From: Anniella stebbinsi
Taxonomy: Eukaryota; Chordata; Lepidosauria; Squamata; Anniellidae
DNA length: 64,000 nucleotides
Reading direction: 5' to 3'
Assembly: GCA_029215795.1 (NCBI GenBank)
Contig: JARDYH010000004.1
Location: 214,064,517-214,128,516 of the forward strand
Shown: positions 1 to 11,352 of the stretch, one piece after another
Numbering within the stretch: position 1 is the stretch's first letter
Layout: every line of letters begins with the position of its first letter
Notes under the pieces: model-generated
The model's input: only the letters and a program-made list of their open reading frames with translations
Databases searched by the model: none
Told to the model about the DNA's origin: nothing
Position numbers and translations under genes: made by a program

Positions 1-260
1 GCCGGCATAAATGCCCCATAATATGCCATTAAATGCCAAAGAGTAGAAGGCAGTCTTAACCTGGTGCTAAAAAGATGGCAGTGTTGACACTTGGCAGGCC
101 TCAGTGGGGAGATCATTCCATAATCGGGAGGCCACCACTGAAAAGGCCTTCTTACCACCTTCCGAGGCTGCCTTGGAGGTGGCACTTGAAGGAAGGCCCC
201 AGATGTTTAGTTCATAAGAACTGGAGCCTCCCTCAAGTGACTTTCAGCTCTCTTGGCACA
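1..260 (-). mobile_element. L2-clade LINE 3' fragment
   Basis: The + strand around 33-195 aligns by eye with 62233-62400 of the large L2 copy at the window end. Shared blocks include the 'cttgacctggCgc' region, 'GGCAGGCCTC', 'GGGGAGATC.TTCCA' and 'GGCCACCAC.GA.AAGGCC'. It is therefore the decayed C-terminal coding end of an L2 element on the minus strand, cut by the window edge. Confidence 0.7.
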
Positions 261-447
261 GACAATTTGACATAGGCAGTGGAGACTAATGGCTCCAATG
301 TCAATAGAGCATGTTTCAGTCAGGGCCATTCAGAACTCTAAAGGAGTTATCCAAGGTGCTTCGATGTCCCACTGACATTGGAAGCACCAGCCTCCACTGG
401 AGATGGGCTGTGCAGTACTTAACATCTGTAGGATTCTGAAACACTGT

Positions 448-556
448 GGTTCAACCTTCCCAAATTGGTGCCCTCCAGATGTATTGGACTGCTACTCCTG
501 TAACTCCCAGGTTGGGGATTATGGGAGTTGCAGTCCAACTCATCTGTGGTTACAGA
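448..556. mobile_element. Imperfect palindromic miniature element (CCTCCAGATGT family)
   Basis: The left arm TTGGTGCCCTCCAGATGTAT and a right arm ending in GGGAGTTGCAGTCCAACTCA are partly inverse to one another. The same arms ('ggtgccctccagatgt.ttggactacaactcccat' and its complement) recur at 1973, 8925, 15222, 18296, 18949, 32330, 36668, 39557 and 43090. The structure suggests a decayed non-autonomous DNA transposon. Superfamily is not certain. Confidence 0.55.
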
Positions 557-689
557 AGGCTGATGACTGAATGCTCTAGAGATGAAGGCCCATGTAACAT
601 TTTAATGATGCGTCCTCTCGGCTCATGGCCTTGATTATACCAAAAGAAAGTGAAGTGTAAATTGCACAACCTTTATCTTTGGCCACACC

Positions 690-1300
690 TAAAAAAGATA
701 CTGTAGAACTGGAAAAAGTGCAGAAAAGGGCATCTGAAATGATCAAGGGGCTGGAGCATCGCCCGTATAGGGGAAGTTACAACAGCTGGGATTGTTTAGC
801 TTAGAAAAAGGAGACTAAAGGAAGACATGATAGAGGTGTACAAAATTATGTGTGGTGTGGAAAATGTGGATAGGGAGACATTTTTCTCCTTCTCCCATAA
901 TACTACAACCTGGGGTCATCCTATGAAGCTGATTGGTAAGAGATTCAGAACAATTAAAAGGATATACTTCTTCATGCAGCTCATAGATAAACTATGGAAT
1001 TCAACTACCACAAGGTGTAGCGATGGCCACCAGTTTGGATGGCTTTAAAAGGGGGTTGGATAAATTCTTGGAGGGGAAAAGCTATAAGTGGCTACTAACA
1101 CTGGTGGCTGTGTGGTACCTCCAGTGTCCTAGGCAGTAAGCCTATAGGCACCAGTTGCTGGGGAACATGGGTGGGAGGGTGCTGTTGCACCATGTTCTGC
1201 TTTATTGGTCCCTGACCAACAGCTGGTTGGCCACTGTGTGAACAGAGTGCTGGACTAGATGGACCCTCAGTCTGATCCAGCACAGCTCTTCTTATAATCT
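690..1300 (+). mobile_element. CR1 LINE 3' end with part of ORF2
   Basis: The segment 'aaaaagtgcagaaaagggc' to 'ttggatggctttaaaaggg' is the decayed C-terminal end of CR1 ORF2. Its 3' UTR follows ('caccagttgctggggaacatgggtggg', 'ggccactgtgtgaacagagtgctggactagatgga') and it ends in the TCTTCTTAT tail. Identical 3' UTR blocks occur at 18640, 27440, 37065, 45340 and, inverted, at 45985. About 600 bp is typical for 5'-truncated CR1. Many stops make it dead. Confidence 0.85.
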
Positions 1301-1972
1301 TTTCTCTTTCTCTTCCTCCATGCACTTTAGGGTGCAACATTTTTATGTCATTCTTTTCAATGATCCTCAAGGGATCTCTGCTTCCCTTTCCTTTCCCCCA
1401 TGCCTGAGCTACTTTGAGATCTTGGCAATATCCCACTTCGGGGCATCCCTGGTGACATGTTTAAAGTGTGATTTCTCATCTCATTTCCCTTCAGGCCACT
1501 GCTCCAAGCAGCAGTTTCAAAGATCGCTAGGAGGAATGTAGCCATCCAGTTGTCAGAATCCAGAGCATAGAACTGAAACAGGAGTTGGTACCAGAGAACT
1601 TGATCTAAATTTGGATTAAGACCACCACCGGTAGACATTGTGGGGCAGGTTATTCAACCTAATATGACTGAGAACTTGTCTGTGACCCATTTTACAAGTC
1701 AGCTGCAGATGTTACATCTCATATAGCTCATTAGGTCTCTGAATCCAGGGCGAAGTTTTAAGTAGGAGTTTTAGTCACCTCTGCATGATTTGCCGGTAAA
1801 CTCTATTTACTCCACCAAGCCTGTCAAATATGTCTAGCCTACCAGTAGTTGCTCCTTCCAAATGATCTATGGCTTCCTGGATCTTGCAAAGCCTGAGCTT
1901 GTTAAAGTTGTTAATCATAGAGCTGGAAGGTACAGAAAAGCTCATGTAACCTAGAGTCAAAAAGATCTACAC

Positions 1973-2088
1973 CAGTCTTTCCCAAGCTGGTGACCTCCAG
2001 ATGTGTTGGCCTGCAACTCCCATAATTCCCAGCCACTATGCAGTCCAGCATATCTGGAGGGCACCAGCTTGGGAAAGGTGGATCTACA
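1973..2088. mobile_element. Palindromic miniature element (CCTCCAGATGT family), both arms kept
   Basis: The left arm 'cagtctttcccaagctggtgacctccagatgtg' and right arm 'catatctggagggcaccagcttgggaaaggtg' are clear inverse complements around a short centre containing 'actcccataattcccagcca'. This is one of the best-preserved fold-back copies of the family in the window. Confidence 0.65.
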
Positions 2089-2733
2089 TATTGTCTTCCA
2101 CCAAATATAGACCAATTCTGCAAAGGCAAACAACAATATGGTGCCATCAACAGTGTGGCTTCAGAAATACCAGACCTGCTTGCAAGACAGATGCTGCTAT
2201 GTGCTTGCAAAACACATACAAACCATAGACCAAATGTGTATGGTGGAGCAAGGAAAGTCATTAGCTGATCTGATCAGGAGTGGGGGGTGGGGGTAGAGGG
2301 AATTCATCCCAGTTGTAAATATGGTGATCAGACAGGCTCTGAGCATGAGCAAAAACTATAATATGCATGGCTGGAAGATCTAAAATTCTGAGCTGGGAGA
2401 AAATGAAATCTCAGAAAACTCAGTTTCTGCAGCTGGAAGAAAAATCACGTTATTAATTTCATATATTAATTAATACATTATTAATGTATAATAGAATTAT
2501 ATATTACTATAATAATAGAATTATAGTCTCTTTTACCAATTCTATTATTATATGATAGAGATAGATAGCTGTAGCTATATAAAAGATGAATTGATATTCT
2601 TAATCATATTATTCAGATGATGATCTATATATTTCATTTCACTGAAAAGCAGAAAAGGGGTCTGGGAACTTAAAACTGACTGAAACCTATGTCAAAATGA
2701 AGGATTTTCACTTTCCATTGACCTTTGCTTTTA

Positions 2734-2775
<42 letters not shown>
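2734..2775 (+). repeat. (AAT)n microsatellite
   Basis: An uninterrupted run of about 14 AAT units. No LINE tail motif was recognised directly upstream. Confidence 0.95.
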
Positions 2776-2776
<1 letters not shown>

Positions 2777-2928
2777 CTTCAGGAAGGAATAATTGGAAGC
2801 AAGGAAAGGAGAGGGCAGTTAACCCTTTCCTTACTTGCAACTTCCCCATTCCAAATGACTCCCCAGTGCCTTTCCCCCTCAATAGGATTTCAAACGTGTG
2901 TTCTGGCCTCAACACAAGTCAGTCTGTG

Positions 2929-3076
2929 AGCCTATCTACACCAAGCAGAATACAACACTTTGAAAACGTTTTGAAAACTGTATATGGAGTGTGTCCTGTG
3001 CCCCAACAGTTGTCACTACTGTTATAAACCGTCTTAAACCATTTTAAACCGTTTTAAAGCAGTAGTATAGATAGGC
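2929..3076. mobile_element. Miniature element, CTATCTACACCAAGCAG family
   Basis: It starts AGCCTATCTACACCAAGCAG and ends AGCAGTAGTATAGATAGGCT, so its ends are inverse complements. The internal blocks 'CCCCAACAGTTGTCA' and 'AAAGCAGTAGTATAG' are shared with copies at 3393, 38000, 45145 and 49585. Confidence 0.6.
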
Positions 3077-3392
3077 TCTGTGTTTCTACCCAGACAGCTA
3101 AAATCACATCTGATCCACATTTTCATGTAAATCCATGTTCAACTTTGTTGAAAACACAACTTGAACGGCGAGCAACGAACAAATGGAGAGGATCAAATAT
3201 TTAACTATAGAAGGTAAAGGATAAATGGAAGATGAAGCAACTAAAATAAAAGAAAGCCTGCCAAAAGCAATAGCATGTGTTAAGAGAAATTTGAGAACAA
3301 TATTTTAGGACTGAAACCCTCGCAATGTTACATTATCATTAACCCCATAAATTACAGGACCCATCCAGAACAAAACCAGGCATACATGACCA

Positions 3393-3630
3393 GGGCCAGA
3401 TCTACACCTTGTGTCAAATCATTACAATTCCATCATGGTAACACTATATTCCTCTTGTGCATTTATCCCTCGTAGGACACACAATTTTATTTGTTGCAGT
3501 ATTTTGGAAAAGGTGGAATAAAAAGCAGTAAATAACATTACAGAAGCGGTAAATGCAAAGTGTAATGTGTCCCAACTGTTATCAGTGCACTTCAATACCG
3601 TTATGAAGCAGTAGGGTAGATGTAGCTTAG
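3393..3630. mobile_element. Miniature element, CTATCTACACC family, longer variant
   Basis: It begins GGGCCAGATCTACACCTTG and ends GTAGGGTAGATGTAGCT. The interior ('gtgtcaaatcattacaattcc', 'cctcgtaggacacacaat', 'tcagtgcacttcaatacc') is shared with the copy at 49585-49820, so both belong to one variant with different filler sequence. Confidence 0.6.
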
Positions 3631-4183
3631 ATGGTAGTGATGCAATAAGCCATAAACAAACACTACTGCTCATTGTAGGAATGAAAAACCATCTTTGGAT
3701 TCTTTGGCTCACTTGAAAGTTGGTGTTCTGGGCTGTTTTCCCAAATGTGAGTCATTGCTCAGAACAGGTAGTAGAATGTGGTTCCTGTGGCCTTTTGTGC
3801 CTGATTGCATCCCTGCATCCACCACCCACCATTACGTCCCTGCACCCACCATCACATGTGGCGGATGAATTTGATTGGTTTGATTCCAGGCCATGAATTT
3901 GATTGGAATTCCAGGCCATTTTCTACAATATGAATGCCCTGAATGAGTATCAAAACATGGTTTCTGTGGACGTTTTGTGGCTTATTACATCACTCCCACG
4001 TAGCCCTGTGTGGCTAGGGAATTTGGTTGATTTTGCTCACTTGGAAGTTGGGGTTCCAGGCCATTCCATTCTGGACCATGTCGGTTCTGGGCTTTATGGG
4101 ATTAATAATAATACAATATTGCAAGGTTTTCAGTCCTAAAATACCATTCTCATGTGTCTCTAACACATGCTATTGTTTTTGGT

Positions 4184-4214
4184 ATTTTAAAAATAAATGA
4201 ATAAATAAATAAAT
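4184..4214 (+). repeat. (AAAT)n microsatellite
   Basis: Short run of AAATAAATGAATAAATAAAT, probably the tail of a decayed retroelement. Confidence 0.8.
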
Positions 4215-5304
4215 GGGACATTCCAAGCTATTGTAGCTTTAGCCCATCCCAAGAAATGGCTTTGAGCAAGGTGAATGAACAATACAAGGCCACACCTTCC
4301 AGGTTCAACTCAGGACAGCAGCAAAGGACCACGTCAGAGGGAGACTTATTCCTACTGAAGAATAAAACTGATTTGAAAAGGACAAAAAGTTGACCCTTGG
4401 AACAGCCGATCAGTGCATGATAGCAGATGATAAGGCCTGATCAATTGATGACAGATCTATACAGGGAAAATTGAAGCAGCTCTAAATGCAAAGACTGGTG
4501 GGGCAATATGAGAAATAACACAATGCCCAGTTGGGGCAGAATAATGTGTGTTTGCCCTGGCAAAGGTCTGTTTTGAGCTACACAAGGGAGAAAACCACTG
4601 GGGACGGGCAATTTGGAGCTGAGAAATGGGTGGGGGAAAGGCCAATAATGATTTTCCTCTCCCATTGATTCAATATAAATGCCCCCTTTCGAGGCACCTT
4701 CACTTTATTTAGTTTTTTGAAAAGCATCAGGGTATTGCTACAGTCATCAGCAAGTCATGCTTGGTGCTGAGTATGTGCTGAGGGTGAGGGGACCTACGGA
4801 TAGCACAGACGGTGGTGGAGATTGGTGCCACAACCTCTATTACCTCTGAAGTCCTACTTCCAGAGCCCTATGGTCAAATACACTCTTATTGCAATATGGA
4901 CATGGTCCAAAATCTACCTTTGCAAGCATGATGAATAATATAGACAGTGTTAATTTTCACAATGGGTTTTCATATGTAAGCTTGAGAGGAGATAAGAACA
5001 GCTTCAGCCACATCAGTGTTAGCCCTCAGGATTTTGACAAATATTTCTGAAGCATCTTCTAAGAACTAAAATTGAAAGACAAGGAGCTGTCTTTTCCTCA
5101 ATCTGTTCCCTGCTGTAGGAAGATTTCTGTCTTTTGTTTTTTCTGTGATGTTGATATAACATGTTGTGTTCAATACTCTTATTAACCAAACTGAGCCACA
5201 AAGTACTTTATTGGAAACTGGGAGTGATGGATTATATTTCAAATAAAAATATATATTAAAAAAATCTGTCACACTATTGTTTCATTCTCTTGTTTATATC
5301 ATAG

Positions 5305-5394
5305 AATGAAGAAGGTTTCTCACAGGAAGGAATTACGGATAACACAAACGTGCCAGCAGATCCTGAAAATGAGGCCTATGAAATGCCTCCTGAG
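5305..5394 (+). CDS. SNCA: SNCA penultimate coding exon (human exon 5 equivalent)
   Basis: This 90-bp exon encodes 30 residues of the acidic tail of alpha-synuclein, a presynaptic vesicle-binding protein. It is preceded by a pyrimidine-rich tract ending TCATAG at 5304 and followed by the donor GTAAAT at 5395. It reads in phase 0 from NEEGFSQEG through ADPENEAYEMPPE. The motifs NEEG, QEG and DP(E/D)NEAYEMP are diagnostic of SNCA. The human exon is 84 bp, so this one is two codons longer, in the variable segment after QEG (ITDNTNVPA here). The length is a multiple of three, so skipping it would keep the frame, as in the human 112-residue isoform. The human phosphorylation site Ser129 is Pro here (EMPPE rather than EMPSE), as I recall for chicken. 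Tyr125 is kept. Upstream exons lie outside the window. Confidence 0.96.
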
Positions 5395-6322
5395 GTAAAT
5401 CTTTGATGGCTTCTCACGAAGTCCACCCGTAATAGATGTGCTGGATGTTTGAAATGCTTTGGGAAACTTTAAAACTATCTTGTCAATAAACCTGTCTTAC
5501 AGTCACTGAAAGAACTCTACACGGTGAGCAAAGCTCTGGAAACCTAAGATTAGTTGTCTTTGAATTTCACCTAAACTGAAATTTTGTGGTGAATTTGTTC
5601 TATATCCAGGAGAATCATCTGAGGGACTCAGAGGAAAGCAAAATGAGTTTTGATAAGGCCATTGAAATTAACTGGGGATTGTGATGATCTGCAAGCTCAT
5701 AAATCACTTGGTGATGACTCTTCCACATCAAAAAGTAAATTATTCTACCAAATAACTGAATATTGGTGGTGGGGAGGGGATTCAAGGATGGGCAGATTAC
5801 TTGTTTCACTCTATTATTTGTTGCTTCTATTATGCCATCAATTCCACCCTTTTATTTTCTGGGAAGGAAGGAGAATTTCAGGATGTTGATAATGGATGTT
5901 TTTTGCAAGAAAAAAGGTGATTCTTTGGAGAGTTTTACAGAACAATGTGACGCCGTCCCCTTTGGTCCTCCTTTATTACCTCTATTAATCAAAGGATCCC
6001 AACTATGGAACAGTCATCAGAATGCTGCTCACTGATTCTGTGACTCACTGACCCTTTTTAGCCTCACAGCAACGAGCCCAGCACTATTTACCCTTTTCCT
6101 TCACCGCTGCCACCATAGAACACTGTACCTTACCTCAGGTACTCCACGAATCCAAGCCAGAATTAGAAACAGAAATAACTTTTATTCAACAATAAGTAAG
6201 GTTATACCATTTACAAAGCTTATGGTTTCATCAGTTCCAATACTAGTTTGTTTCAATACGGTTTCATTTGCAACCCTGCCTACGCTAACCCCTAGACTAC
6301 ACTCTCTCCTCCCAGTCACTCT

Positions 6323-6884
6323 GGCCCTTTCTACACCATAGTGGTGTAGAGGGAAGGAGGGGCGGTGGTGATCCCAGAAGTACCTGCTTCCAGGATCATC
6401 GTGTTAATCCACATGGCAGCACAACGTCCCGGGAAGAAGGACGGACATCGTGCCCGCCATTTTGTTTTGTTTTTCTGGCTCCCTGAAGAGCGCATTCATG
6501 CTCCTATGAATAAGGTTAGTTCAAAAAAAAAAAAAAAAACAGCCAAAATTGGGTCCCCCCCCTTCCCCCGCCATCCTGGGGATGGCAAACTTGCCCCCTC
6601 CCACTCCCCTGATGGTCAAGGAGCTGCCTGGTGCGGCTCCGTGCCCATTTCTGCTGCTGCACTTACTCACGAGTAAGCACGGCAGCAGCCAGGATGGGCA
6701 GCCACTTCTCCCGCTGTCCGAGGAACTTCCCAGGACCGCTGGAAGATCCGGGATTTTTCAGGGATCCCTTATCCCTGGCAAATCCCATGGCCGACTCCCT
6801 CCTGCTCCCAGGAGTCCCTGTGTATCATGTGAATGTACAGGGACCAGTTTCTACACCAGTAAAATGCCTGGTGTAGAAACGGCC
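6323..6884. mobile_element. GC-rich miniature element with GGCC..TCTACACC ends
   Basis: Ends are GGCCCTTTCTACACCA and TGGTGTAGAAACGGCC, inverse complements of about 16 bp. The flanks ACTCT at 6318-6322 and 6885-6889 are identical and may be a target duplication. Internal text ('cgccatcctggggatggcaaa', 'ggctccgtgcccat') is the complement of sequence in the elements at 34580-35425 and 42420-42800. It also includes a run of about 17 A at 6523-6539. The short open frames in it are not genes. Confidence 0.65.
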
Positions 6885-6951
6885 ACTCTGTTCCCAAAAT
6901 TATAAAATACATTGCTCCTACTCTTTCTCCAGACCCTTTCACAGGCAAACA

Positions 6952-7545
6952 TAGAGCTGTTCTACACTGTTCCTTGGAACATTTTAAATAGTATTTTAAA
7001 ACATTCCAAATAGGTGCGTTCCAAAATGCCTTAGGCCACATTAAGGAGTACTCACGTTACAGGACAAAAATTCTTCAGTCTTCAAAGTGGTGTGTGCGGT
7101 CTCACACCCTTCTGTCCATCTCTTTCTGTTTCATTTTTACAATGAGTTTAGGGCAAGGCATTGTGGGCGCTGTAGTTCACTCGCCCACTTCCTCCTTAGT
7201 TCCCCTTTCAATCCCTAGCTTTCAATGAGTATAGGGCTAAGCATTGTGGGTTTTGTAGTTCACTCGCCCACTTCCTCCTTTGCCCCTCTTTCTTCCCCAC
7301 CAATCAACGGCTAAACATTCGGGCGCTAGTAAACAAAGCACTGCCCCCGCAAATCACAAACGGTAAGGAAGGACACATTATTTTATTGAAAATGATTTAT
7401 TAAAAGTAAAAACTGTTGTATATAGTTGAAGTGAGTTTTAAAAAAACTCGGGTATACAACATTCAAGGGAGTGCATCATGTGGCCCAAAGAGTTTTCGTA
7501 ACCCTTATGAAACGTTACAAAGCTAGAGTGTAGATCGGCTCCCAG
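6952..7545. mobile_element. Dispersed repeat with GAGC..TCTACAC ends, copy 1
   Basis: The block 7128-7535 is closely matched by 48735-49055 plus 49561-49575: 'tttctgtttc.tttttaca', 'gcattgtggg', 'gtagttcactc.cccacttcctcctt', 'aatcacaaacggtaaggaagg', 'tgttgtatatag.tgaagtgag', 'gtgtagatcggctc'. Inside, a segment with 'gcattgtgggcgctgtagttc' occurs twice (7162 and 7241), giving a partial tandem duplication of about 80 bp. Ends 'agagctgttctacac' and 'gtgtagatcggctc' are inverse-related. Confidence 0.6.
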
Positions 7546-8279
7546 ACTCTAACTGACTCACTCTCTCCACATACAACTCTACTGCTTCCCTTCCCCCTCA
7601 CTGCTAACTGCCAATCCAAACTGCCAATCCAGCCAATCAGCATTCACCTCACATTCTATTCACTCGCTCCCCCTCCCAACAGAATTAACCACTTACTAAC
7701 CTTTTGTTTGAAGTCCAAACAGCATTTACATCCTAAATAGCAATAATCATTAAAACATTACAAACACTCACATCATATATAACTGGCAATAGACAGTAAA
7801 ACGTCCAAACAATTCCATGCTCTAATTATGGAGGTGCTAGCTAATTATGGTAGCAGAATGGCCACAATATCCTATTTGTGCTCAGTGCAGGTGGAGAGGG
7901 GAGAACACATTACTCAGAAATCCCCCAAATGGCAGAAAACCAACAGACATGCCTGGGGTGCCCCTGAAAGCACTGCCAAACACCACCATTCAGGAACTGT
8001 GTCAGTGAGAATGTCCCCCCACCAACGCCCACAAACAGAGGGGTCGAACAGCAGCACAGAACTCATCGTATGAGTCCCAGCATTGCAGACAGCAGAAGCA
8101 ACTGCACTATTTCGGTCCCTACACATTCCTCCAGGCACAGTTTCAAGTCCTCTTATGCTGCTGTCTCATACTATATTGGAGCTTACCTCCATGTGGGGTG
8201 AATCCCTCCCCTGTGGGGGAGACACTGCTCCATGCCACTGGAGGAAAAGTGTGTTAGTGCAATATACTTCAGACAAGAC

Positions 8280-8510
8280 TCTGAGCCTTTGTACATGAGC
8301 CGTTTATTGTGCACTCGTGATTCCTCACTCATGGTAGTTTGCGGGTGCTTTACACAATGTCGTCATCCCCTAGGGTATCTCCCTTTCTTTGCAACCATTT
8401 TTTTTTTAATCGAGGAAAGTCTCATAGTATCTGGAAACAGTAGGATGAAACCTTAGTGTAGTTGAACATTCCACTCTACCACAGTGCCACCTAATGGTTA
8501 TGTACTAGAA
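8280..8510 (+). repeat. Dispersed repeat, copy 1 (GTGCACTC..TTTGCAACCATT family)
   Basis: The blocks 'gtgggtgctttacac.atgtcgtcatcc', 'ctttgcaacca' and 'tctggaaacag.aggatgaaacc' recur at 31180-31400 (+) and 53690-53930 (complement). A three-copy family, probably a decayed DNA element. Confidence 0.55.
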
Positions 8511-8924
8511 CATATAGAAAGGCAAAGAAAGAAAAACCCTGGAGGAAAAACATGTGTGAAGGATCCAATCTTAATCCCACAAAGAATCCAGAAACAGAAG
8601 CCTCAGCAAAGTGTGGGCTAACAACCTCATGTAGAAAAGTATTCATATATAGCAAAGGGGGTGGAGAAAATATGGGAGACATTTGCATCATGTATATTTT
8701 GTAGCACGGTTGTCCCCTTCCGTTGCTTCTGTGTGAGATGCTCTGTCTTACCCCCTTCCAGGTGTAATGGAGTGGAGTTTGCTGTTGGGTGTTTATATCA
8801 GGAATCTCAAGGTGAGGTACCTGTATCTAGGGAAAGAAGGATTTTGTAAGCATCCTGAGGTGTGTGTTTTTAATCCTCTAGATAATAAATAAATTTTAAA
8901 AATCCTTGAGTTATATTGCTCTAC

Positions 8925-9064
8925 AGCAGGGATGGGATGAAAAGAACCATTGCCCCTCCAGATGTTGGGCTACAGTTCCCATCATCCTTGACCATTGTCC
9001 CAGTTGGCTGAAGCTGATGGGAATTGGAGTCTGGGAATATCCATAGCTATCCCAACCCCTGCTT
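8925..9064. mobile_element. Palindromic miniature element (CCTCCAGATGT family)
   Basis: 'cagggatgggatgaaaagaac', 'cccctccagatgttgggctac' and 'gttcccatcatcc' on the left are answered by 'gatgggaattggagtc' and 'atcccaacccctg' on the right. Confidence 0.6.
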
Positions 9065-10206
9065 TATGGTATAAAGCCAGTGAATTCAGTGTGAGGACTT
9101 ACATTTTGATCAGATCCTAAATCAGTATCAAAGAAACACACAAAAGAGATTCATATATTATGCAGTGTGAAGATATTGGTACAGCCTGTTTTCTGGCCCT
9201 ACCATTTTTGAAAAACTGTTTAGAATTGTAGATTTTTGTTCTTTCTTCAAAACACTTTTTCTCCCCCGCCCCTGCCTGCCACCTATCTTCTGCAAGATCC
9301 TACAAAGATATTCCTACTCAAATTTAAATTCAAAATTATAGACTTTAATGGACTGTGAATGTCAGTGCATTACAGAATTTTCTAAAGAACTCTCTCCATT
9401 AACAGTGCACATTTACCACCTTTAAAAGCAGCTAGCATACGCTTTTCCTCTGTATACATTATAGTGATGCAAAAGAATAGTATATATTATGTTTCTTCAA
9501 TGTAATCTATAAGAGGAACAGCCTCTCTGCTGCTCCCCAGACAATTTCCTGCTTTCAGTGCAGAATGCAAACTCTATTTGACCTTTATTCTTGTGAGCCC
9601 ACCAAAAACAGAAGACACCAGAAGAACCAGTTCAGTACAAAACAGGAAACTACTGCCAGTGATAAGACTGAGATAACAAGACAAGCTTCTCTCAAGGGTT
9701 TCCCCATAGGAAGTCTCCCCATCTGGTCTTGGATTGTGGGCAGACAAGAGAGAAATACCCCCATTCCCAAAAGGACTATGAATGGCAGAGATTGCACTGC
9801 TGTTGAAATGGCCAGGGTTGGAAGAGTTGTGGGCAGAAGATACTAGGCCCATGACTTCTACCACCAAAAAGAGATGGAAATTCAAACTCAGAACCATGGG
9901 AAGCCCAGTCAATTTCTCTAAACAACCTCAGGACCAGAGCCCATGTTTTAACAGAAGAGGAATTGCCAACATCCTTCACCAAGGCCATGAGGAAAGGGGA
10001 CCAGTGATCCTCCACAAAAGCAACCATCCAACCTTTGTGAAATGGATCAGGCAACCATTGGCCTACAAGCTTATGGAATCCAGTAACTGAATCTATAACA
10101 CTCTCTTCCAACTTGTCCAAGGGAAATGACAGGCATAAAGTGTTGCAGGGGAAGGCAGAATCCTGGTCAAACTCACAAGGATGAACAGGTTCCTAAGAGT
10201 CACAGC

Positions 10207-10611
10207 TAGGGATGTATAAGAAATTCTGTTTTGATCAGGATTTACCCAGTTTGCACCTCCCATACTGAACATGGACTCAAATTCAACCTGTGGCCTAAGT
10301 GTACATTTCTGAACTTGCTATGTGATACGCAGACCAAAAGAATGCACTCGGCAGCATGCACATGAAAAATATATATACTTCTGGAAAATGCACACAAACA
10401 CCCTTTAATCAATGGGAGAAGTATGTGTACATTTCAAAGATGTGCAGAATAGATATGTACATTTGGAAAAATGTTCGTAAAAATATGCACAAATTTTCAT
10501 TCAAAAAGAAAAAAAAAGCAATCTGATATGGATACAAGACAGAACAAGCTTCCGGGTGAAATTTGGAGAAATTCAATGAACTCAAGCTTTGATTGTATGC
10601 ACATCCCTCTA
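10207..10611. mobile_element. hAT-like miniature element with 8-bp target duplication
   Basis: The element starts TAGGGATGTA and ends GCACATCCCTCTA. It is bounded by a perfect 8-bp direct repeat GTCACAGC at 10199-10206 and 10612-10619. TAG..CTA termini with 8-bp duplications are the signature of hAT transposons. The interior is AT-rich and full of 'aaatatgcacaaattttc'-like motifs. It carries no transposase. Related sequence occurs near 13313, 23675, 25390, 38821, 53966 and 59160. Confidence 0.82.
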
Positions 10612-10793
10612 GTCACAGCATACGTCCCCTGTAGACAATACATTAGGTACCCATTTGGGTCCTGGGTCAATCCATATGGGGAAGAAAAAAACCAGACCAG
10701 ACACTGTTTCAACCCCTCTTCCCTTGTTAAATCTGAAGCCTCTGTAGAATCCAAGAGAAACAGAGAGACAGAGATCGAGAGAGAGGGGAGGGT

Positions 10794-10951
10794 ATTCAGA
10801 ACACACCTTGAACCACAGCTTTAACCACGGTGGTTCAGCCAGAAAGCCGAGCTCAGAAGACACCTTAAACCACGACTTTAACCATGGTGACTAAAGCAAA
10901 AACTCCTTACTTACCGTGGTTAAAGCTATGGTTTAAGGTGTCTTCTGAACA
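10794..10951. mobile_element. Fold-back miniature element with a third internal arm
   Basis: The left arm ('ttcagaacacaccttgaacc', then 'agctttaaccacggt') is the inverse of the right arm ('ccgtggttaaagct', then 'ggtttaaggtgtcttctgaac'). A second copy of the left arm ('cagaagacaccttaaaccacg') begins at 10854, so the element has three arms, two direct and one inverse. Confidence 0.7.
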
Positions 10952-11209
10952 GAGAGATCAACAGAAAAGAGCTGGCTAGAAATTAGCTCAGAGCAGGTTT
11001 TCCTCCATAGTCCTGAAAACTAGGTGTTAGGGAGAAAAGTTCTCTAGGTATTAGAAAGTCAGTCTTCTCCCTGATGTGCTAATTTACTATGTGTACAAAT
11101 CTCTTTCCTGTGGGAGAGCATTCTATCTTATGAACTCCACCTGAAGGTTTACCTCTTCAGTGAGATATAGCTCTTGATGCAGTTAATATACTGAGATTTT
11201 AATTTCTGA

Positions 11210-11352
11210 TTCTTCTTCTTCCTCCTTCTCTTTGTCTTCTTCCACTTCGTCTTTATCTTTATCTTCTTCTTCTTCCTCCTCTTCTTCATCTTCATCCTCC
11301 ACTTTCTCCTCCTCGTCCTTCTCATCATCGTCTTTTTCCTTTTTCCTCCTTG
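11210..11352 (+). repeat. Pyrimidine (TTC/TCC)n mirror-like tract before the last SNCA exon
   Basis: About 140 bases are almost entirely C and T on the + strand, built of TCTTCTTCC-type triplets with scattered single A or G. Open frames of poly-Ser (plus) or Lys/Arg (minus) are artefacts of the repeat. It ends 29 nt before the splice acceptor at 11381. Long purine/pyrimidine mirror tracts can form triplex DNA, and pyrimidine tracts bind PTB/U2AF-type proteins, so an effect on use of the last exon is possible but inferred. Confidence 0.85.

Larger units (their letters stand above)
1..5304 (+). other. SNCA: 3' end of the preceding SNCA intron
   Basis: This is the intron upstream of the 5305 exon, cut by the window edge. 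In mammals this intron is very long (roughly 90 kb in human), so the absence of exon 4 here is expected. Besides the repeats listed separately, 1310-1970, 2090-2730, 4215-5300 and the 3640-4180 area hold no recognised gene. At 3709 and 4036 two similar segments (CTCACTTGAAAGTTGGTGTT and CTCACTTGGAAGTTGGGGTT) indicate an old duplication of period about 327 bp. Confidence 0.8.
6130..7720 (-). mobile_element. Possible LTR-like sequence disrupted by two miniature elements
   Basis: 'AACTTTTATTCAACAATAAG' at 6177 (AATAAAAG on the minus strand) and the flanking text 'cccagtcactct', 'actgactcactctctccac' and 'ccaatccagccaatcagc' resemble LTR or retroelement sequence on the minus strand. The elements at 6323-6884 and 6952-7545 would then have inserted into it. 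No clear TG..CA ends were found, so this is a weak call. Confidence 0.22.
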
